A stretch of 7,706 nt of DNA from positions 1 through 7,706 of the forward strand of contig JAOPUQ010000248.1 of the NCBI GenBank assembly GCA_025963425.1. Direction: 5' to 3'. Shown here in pieces: positions 7,159-7,706 of this stretch. The stretch is from Modestobacter sp. Lineage in GTDB: Bacteria > Actinomycetota > Actinomycetes > Mycobacteriales > Geodermatophilaceae. The position numbers were made by a program, and so were the translations under genes. The first letter of the stretch is position 1. Every line of letters begins with the position of its first letter. Below the pieces are notes generated by a model. It saw only the letters and a program-made list of their open reading frames with translations, had not been told where the DNA came from and did not search any database.

Positions 7159-7462
7159 CGCTCGTGCACCGGTCGGTCGCTGCAGCGAGGTACTGGCGGA
7201 CGACGTCGGCCGAGATGCGCCCGCGATCGTTGACCGGCAGCCCGTGGGCCCGCGCCCACTCCCGGACCTCCGCCGGCCGGGGCGCTGCCGCCGGCACCGG
7301 GCCGCCGCTGGCGAATGTCGCCTCCGTGTCCGCGGTGCGGGCGGCAGCGTCGAGTTCTGCCAGGCAGGCGCCCAGCCAGCGGTAGGCCCATTCCTGGGCC
7401 AGGGGCCGTGTCAGCGACGACTCGGGATCGGGGTTGCGCGCCACCAGGAGGTCGTCGACCAC
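7148..7462 (-). CDS. Small protein with Lsr2-type C-terminal DNA-binding domain
   Basis: This is 104 residues from GTG at 7462-7460 to TGA at 7150-7148. Residues 64-95 (AEVREWARAHGLPVNDRGRI and on to the YLAA end) match the C-terminal domain of Lsr2, the actinobacterial nucleoid protein that binds the minor groove of AT-rich DNA through an RGR loop, here residues 80-82. The N-terminal half (a likely helix at ~16-41, then an Ala/Pro-rich linker) does not look like the usual Lsr2 beta-type oligomerisation domain, so this is a short Lsr2-like protein rather than Lsr2 itself. It may be a local silencer or regulator. No good ribosome binding site precedes the GTG. The frame stays open further upstream without an ATG, GTG or TTG in the 81 bases I checked, so the start is uncertain. 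Its last 11 bases overlap the end of the DUF3320 gene on the opposite strand. The 108 bases before it (7463-7570) hold no clear promoter that I can see. Confidence 0.72.
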   Translation of the reverse strand: MVDDLLVARNPDPESSLTRPLAQEWAYRWLGACLAELDAAARTADTEATFASGGPVPAAAPRPAEVREWARAHGLPVNDRGRISADVVRQYLAAATDRCTSVRR

Positions 7463-7570
7463 CCGTTCAGCCTGGCACGCTGCACCGCCGAGCGGGGCGG
7501 CCGGCGGACGAGGTCCCGTCAGCGTCGAGCGGATGAGGCCGGGAGGCCACCGAGAGCCAGCAAGACCGCG

Positions 7571-7706
7571 CTACGCAGCAGGCGGGATGAGGATCTGGGT
7601 GCCGTCGGGGCGGTAGGTGCGCCATCGGCCGTCGGGTGGTCGGTCAACGCGGAAGCCGTGGTGGACCTTGGTGTGGTGCCGTTCGCACAGGAGTGCGGAG
7701 TTTTCG
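7571..7706 (-). CDS. HNH endonuclease, C-terminal fragment (runs off the right edge)
   Basis: On the minus strand the frame is open from the window edge to a TAG at 7573-7571, giving 44 visible residues. They begin ENSALLCERHHTKVHHGFRV and continue with PDGRWRTYRPDGT. The N-x-x-LLC-x2-HH-x3-H pattern is the second half of the HNH metal-binding site, with the final zinc/metal ligands. The RPDG tail is typical of the DUF222/HNH endonucleases that actinomycetes carry in many copies, often in mobile DNA. Such proteins are usually 350-600 residues, so nearly all of the gene, including the first half of the active site, lies outside the window. It is in the same orientation as the Lsr2-like gene, 108 bases upstream of it. 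The HNH call is firm; the DUF222 subfamily is a guess. Confidence 0.82.
   Translation of the reverse strand, partial: ENSALLCERHHTKVHHGFRVDRPPDGRWRTYRPDGTQILIPPAA

Noticed and set aside
7540..7553. GGCC-GGGA-GGCC mini-dyad downstream of the HNH stop as a terminator
   Set aside because: Only four paired bases and no T-run; too weak to call in such GC-rich DNA.
7315..7616. Two short plus-strand open frames near the right edge
   Set aside because: They are antisense to the Lsr2-like and HNH coding regions or cross the short gap between them, with low-complexity products.

Overview
The window is uniformly very GC-rich, coding is dense, and synonymous positions are almost all G or C. Together with an Lsr2-type DNA-binding domain and the tail of an LCxxHHxxxH-type HNH endonuclease, this points to a high-GC actinomycete. 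Geodermatophilaceae or a relative is a guess from overall feel, not something the sequence proves.

Layout, left to right. (1) 1-1176, plus strand: the 3' part of an NCS1-type (purine/cytosine permease-like) membrane transporter that runs in from the left edge and ends in a cysteine-rich cytosolic tail. (2) 1177-1281: a 105-base gap holding a 7-bp hairpin and the ribosome binding site of the next gene. (3) 1282-6057, plus: a very large DUF4011 / superfamily 1 (Upf1-like) helicase. It has an N-terminal beta-rich region, a transglutaminase-like Cys-His domain, the DUF4011 motif, and a complete set of helicase motifs split by an insertion of about 610 residues. (4) 6061-7158, plus: a Vsr-like (REase_MTES_1575-type) nuclease domain, a Pro/Ala/Glu linker and a DUF3320 domain. 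(5) 7148-7462, minus: a small protein with an Lsr2 C-terminal DNA-binding domain, converging on gene 4 with an 11-base overlap. (6) 7571-7706, minus: the C-terminal 44 codons of an HNH endonuclease that runs off the right edge.

The main point of interest is the junction of genes 3 and 4. They lie in the same reading frame and are separated only by one amber codon (TAG, 6055-6057) and one GAG codon. In the family as I know it, helicase, nuclease and DUF3320 form one polypeptide of about 2000 residues. Reading through the TAG here would give 1958 residues. The break falls exactly at the helicase/nuclease boundary and is overlaid by an 11-base perfect complement of the 16S rRNA 3' tail, and by a hairpin that encloses the GTG start of gene 4. 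It could be a real split into two translationally coupled subunits, a leaky stop, a recent nonsense mutation, or a base error.

Working together: a helicase plus Vsr-like nuclease of this architecture is expected to bind, translocate along and cut DNA. Proteins with DUF4011-helicase-Vsr organisation have, to my recollection, been reported as anti-phage proteins (the name Hhe comes to mind). The nearby Lsr2-like and HNH genes fit an accessory, DNA-processing neighbourhood. The permease looks unrelated to this function.
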